From: Akebia trifoliata | Lineage: Eukaryota > Streptophyta > Magnoliopsida > Ranunculales > Lardizabalaceae | DNA: 64,000 bases | Assembly: GCA_017979445.1 (NCBI GenBank) | Contig: CM030706.1 | Location: forward strand, 32,443,330 to 32,507,329 | Direction of reading: 5' to 3' | The notes under the pieces: generated by a model | What the model was told of the DNA's origin: nothing | Seen by the model: only the letters and a program-made list of their open reading frames with translations | Databases searched by the model: none | Shown: piece after piece, positions 63,947 to 64,000 of the stretch | How positions within the stretch are numbered: the stretch's first letter is position 1 | Layout: every line of letters starts with the position of its first letter | Translations under genes and position numbers: made by a program

Positions 63947-64000
63947 TGTCGACAATAAATTTCAACGAATCTACCTCGAGATTCGTGAAATATGATCGCA
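63947..64000 (-). repeat. 5' LTR edge of the Retand-like element (continues outside the window)
   Basis: TGTCGACAATAAATTTCAAC, then CTCGAGATTCGTGAAATATG, is repeated at 48212 and 48980. Read on the minus strand it ends in TTGTCGACA, so the LTR has the usual TG..CA end. Only 54 bp lie in the window. Confidence 0.8.

Larger units (their letters stand above)
51060..64000 (-). mobile_element. Tat/Retand-like Ty3/gypsy retrotransposon with antisense PMD gene and tandem array
   Basis: Read on the minus strand the order is: LTR edge (63947), primer site (63940-63923), gag, protease, reverse transcriptase, RNase H, a second RNase H, integrase (to 56435). Then come a convergent plus-strand gene of the plant mobile domain family and the 149-bp repeat array. 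The Tat lineage is marked by dual RNase H. Silene Retand elements are described with an antisense ORF and an amplified tandem repeat between pol and the 3' LTR, the same layout. The 5' LTR extends past base 64000. No matching 3' LTR directly follows the array, so the left limit is uncertain. Many stops and shifts show the copy is inactive. Confidence 0.8.

Overview
This window looks like nuclear DNA from a flowering plant, probably a woody species or another one with a large genome. It is AT-rich, its genes are split by introns of up to several kb, and most of the rest is decayed transposable elements. There are L1-type and RTE-type LINE tails, SINEs, TIR/MITE elements, LTR fragments and a large Ty3/gypsy element. 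No bacterial, organellar or viral gene block is visible.

Layout. 1-8.1 kb: 5' two thirds of a long-chain acyl-CoA synthetase gene (LACS9 type, minus strand); the 3' exons lie beyond base 1. Seven coding exons with matching phases were traced, plus a leader intron and a TATA/telo-box promoter. 8.1-13.5 kb: intergenic DNA with a striking cluster of about 370-bp palindromic MITEs joined by TA runs. 14.55-16.65 kb: an uninterrupted FAR1-RELATED SEQUENCE gene (minus strand), a domesticated MULE transposase. 17-29 kb: TE-rich DNA with a LINE tail, a three-level nest of MITEs, SINE and RTE fragments, a foldback element with a 10-bp target duplication and a gypsy gag-protease remnant.

29.7-46.85 kb: 3' half of a PDS5-type sister-chromatid cohesion gene (minus strand). 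Thirteen exons were traced through their splice sites, ending in a split Tudor-like domain. One exon carries an apparent 2-nt frameshift and one intron uses a GC donor. Its introns hold LINE, RTE, MITE, SINE and LTR insertions. Exons for the N-terminal half are not seen before 64 kb, so either a giant intron swallowed the next block or the gene is truncated.

48.2-64 kb: a Tat/Retand-like Ty3/gypsy retrotransposon on the minus strand (LTR edge, PBS, gag, protease, RT, two RNase H domains, integrase), degraded by stops and frameshifts. On the opposite strand, convergent with pol, lies a two-exon plant-mobile-domain (PMD) gene. About 150 bp upstream of that gene is an array of about ten 149-bp tandem repeats, six of which keep the bZIP palindrome TGACGTCA. 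Left of the array are a pseudogene of a plant 'dentin sialophosphoprotein-like' protein and a short LTR-PBS-gag'-LTR deletion derivative of the same retroelement family.

The three host genes (lipid activation, transcription, cohesion) have no evident functional link. The most unusual material is the MITE cluster and nest, and the retroelement carrying an antisense PMD gene behind a motif-bearing satellite-like array. All exon models come from reading splice sites and remembered family sequences; no alignment was run.
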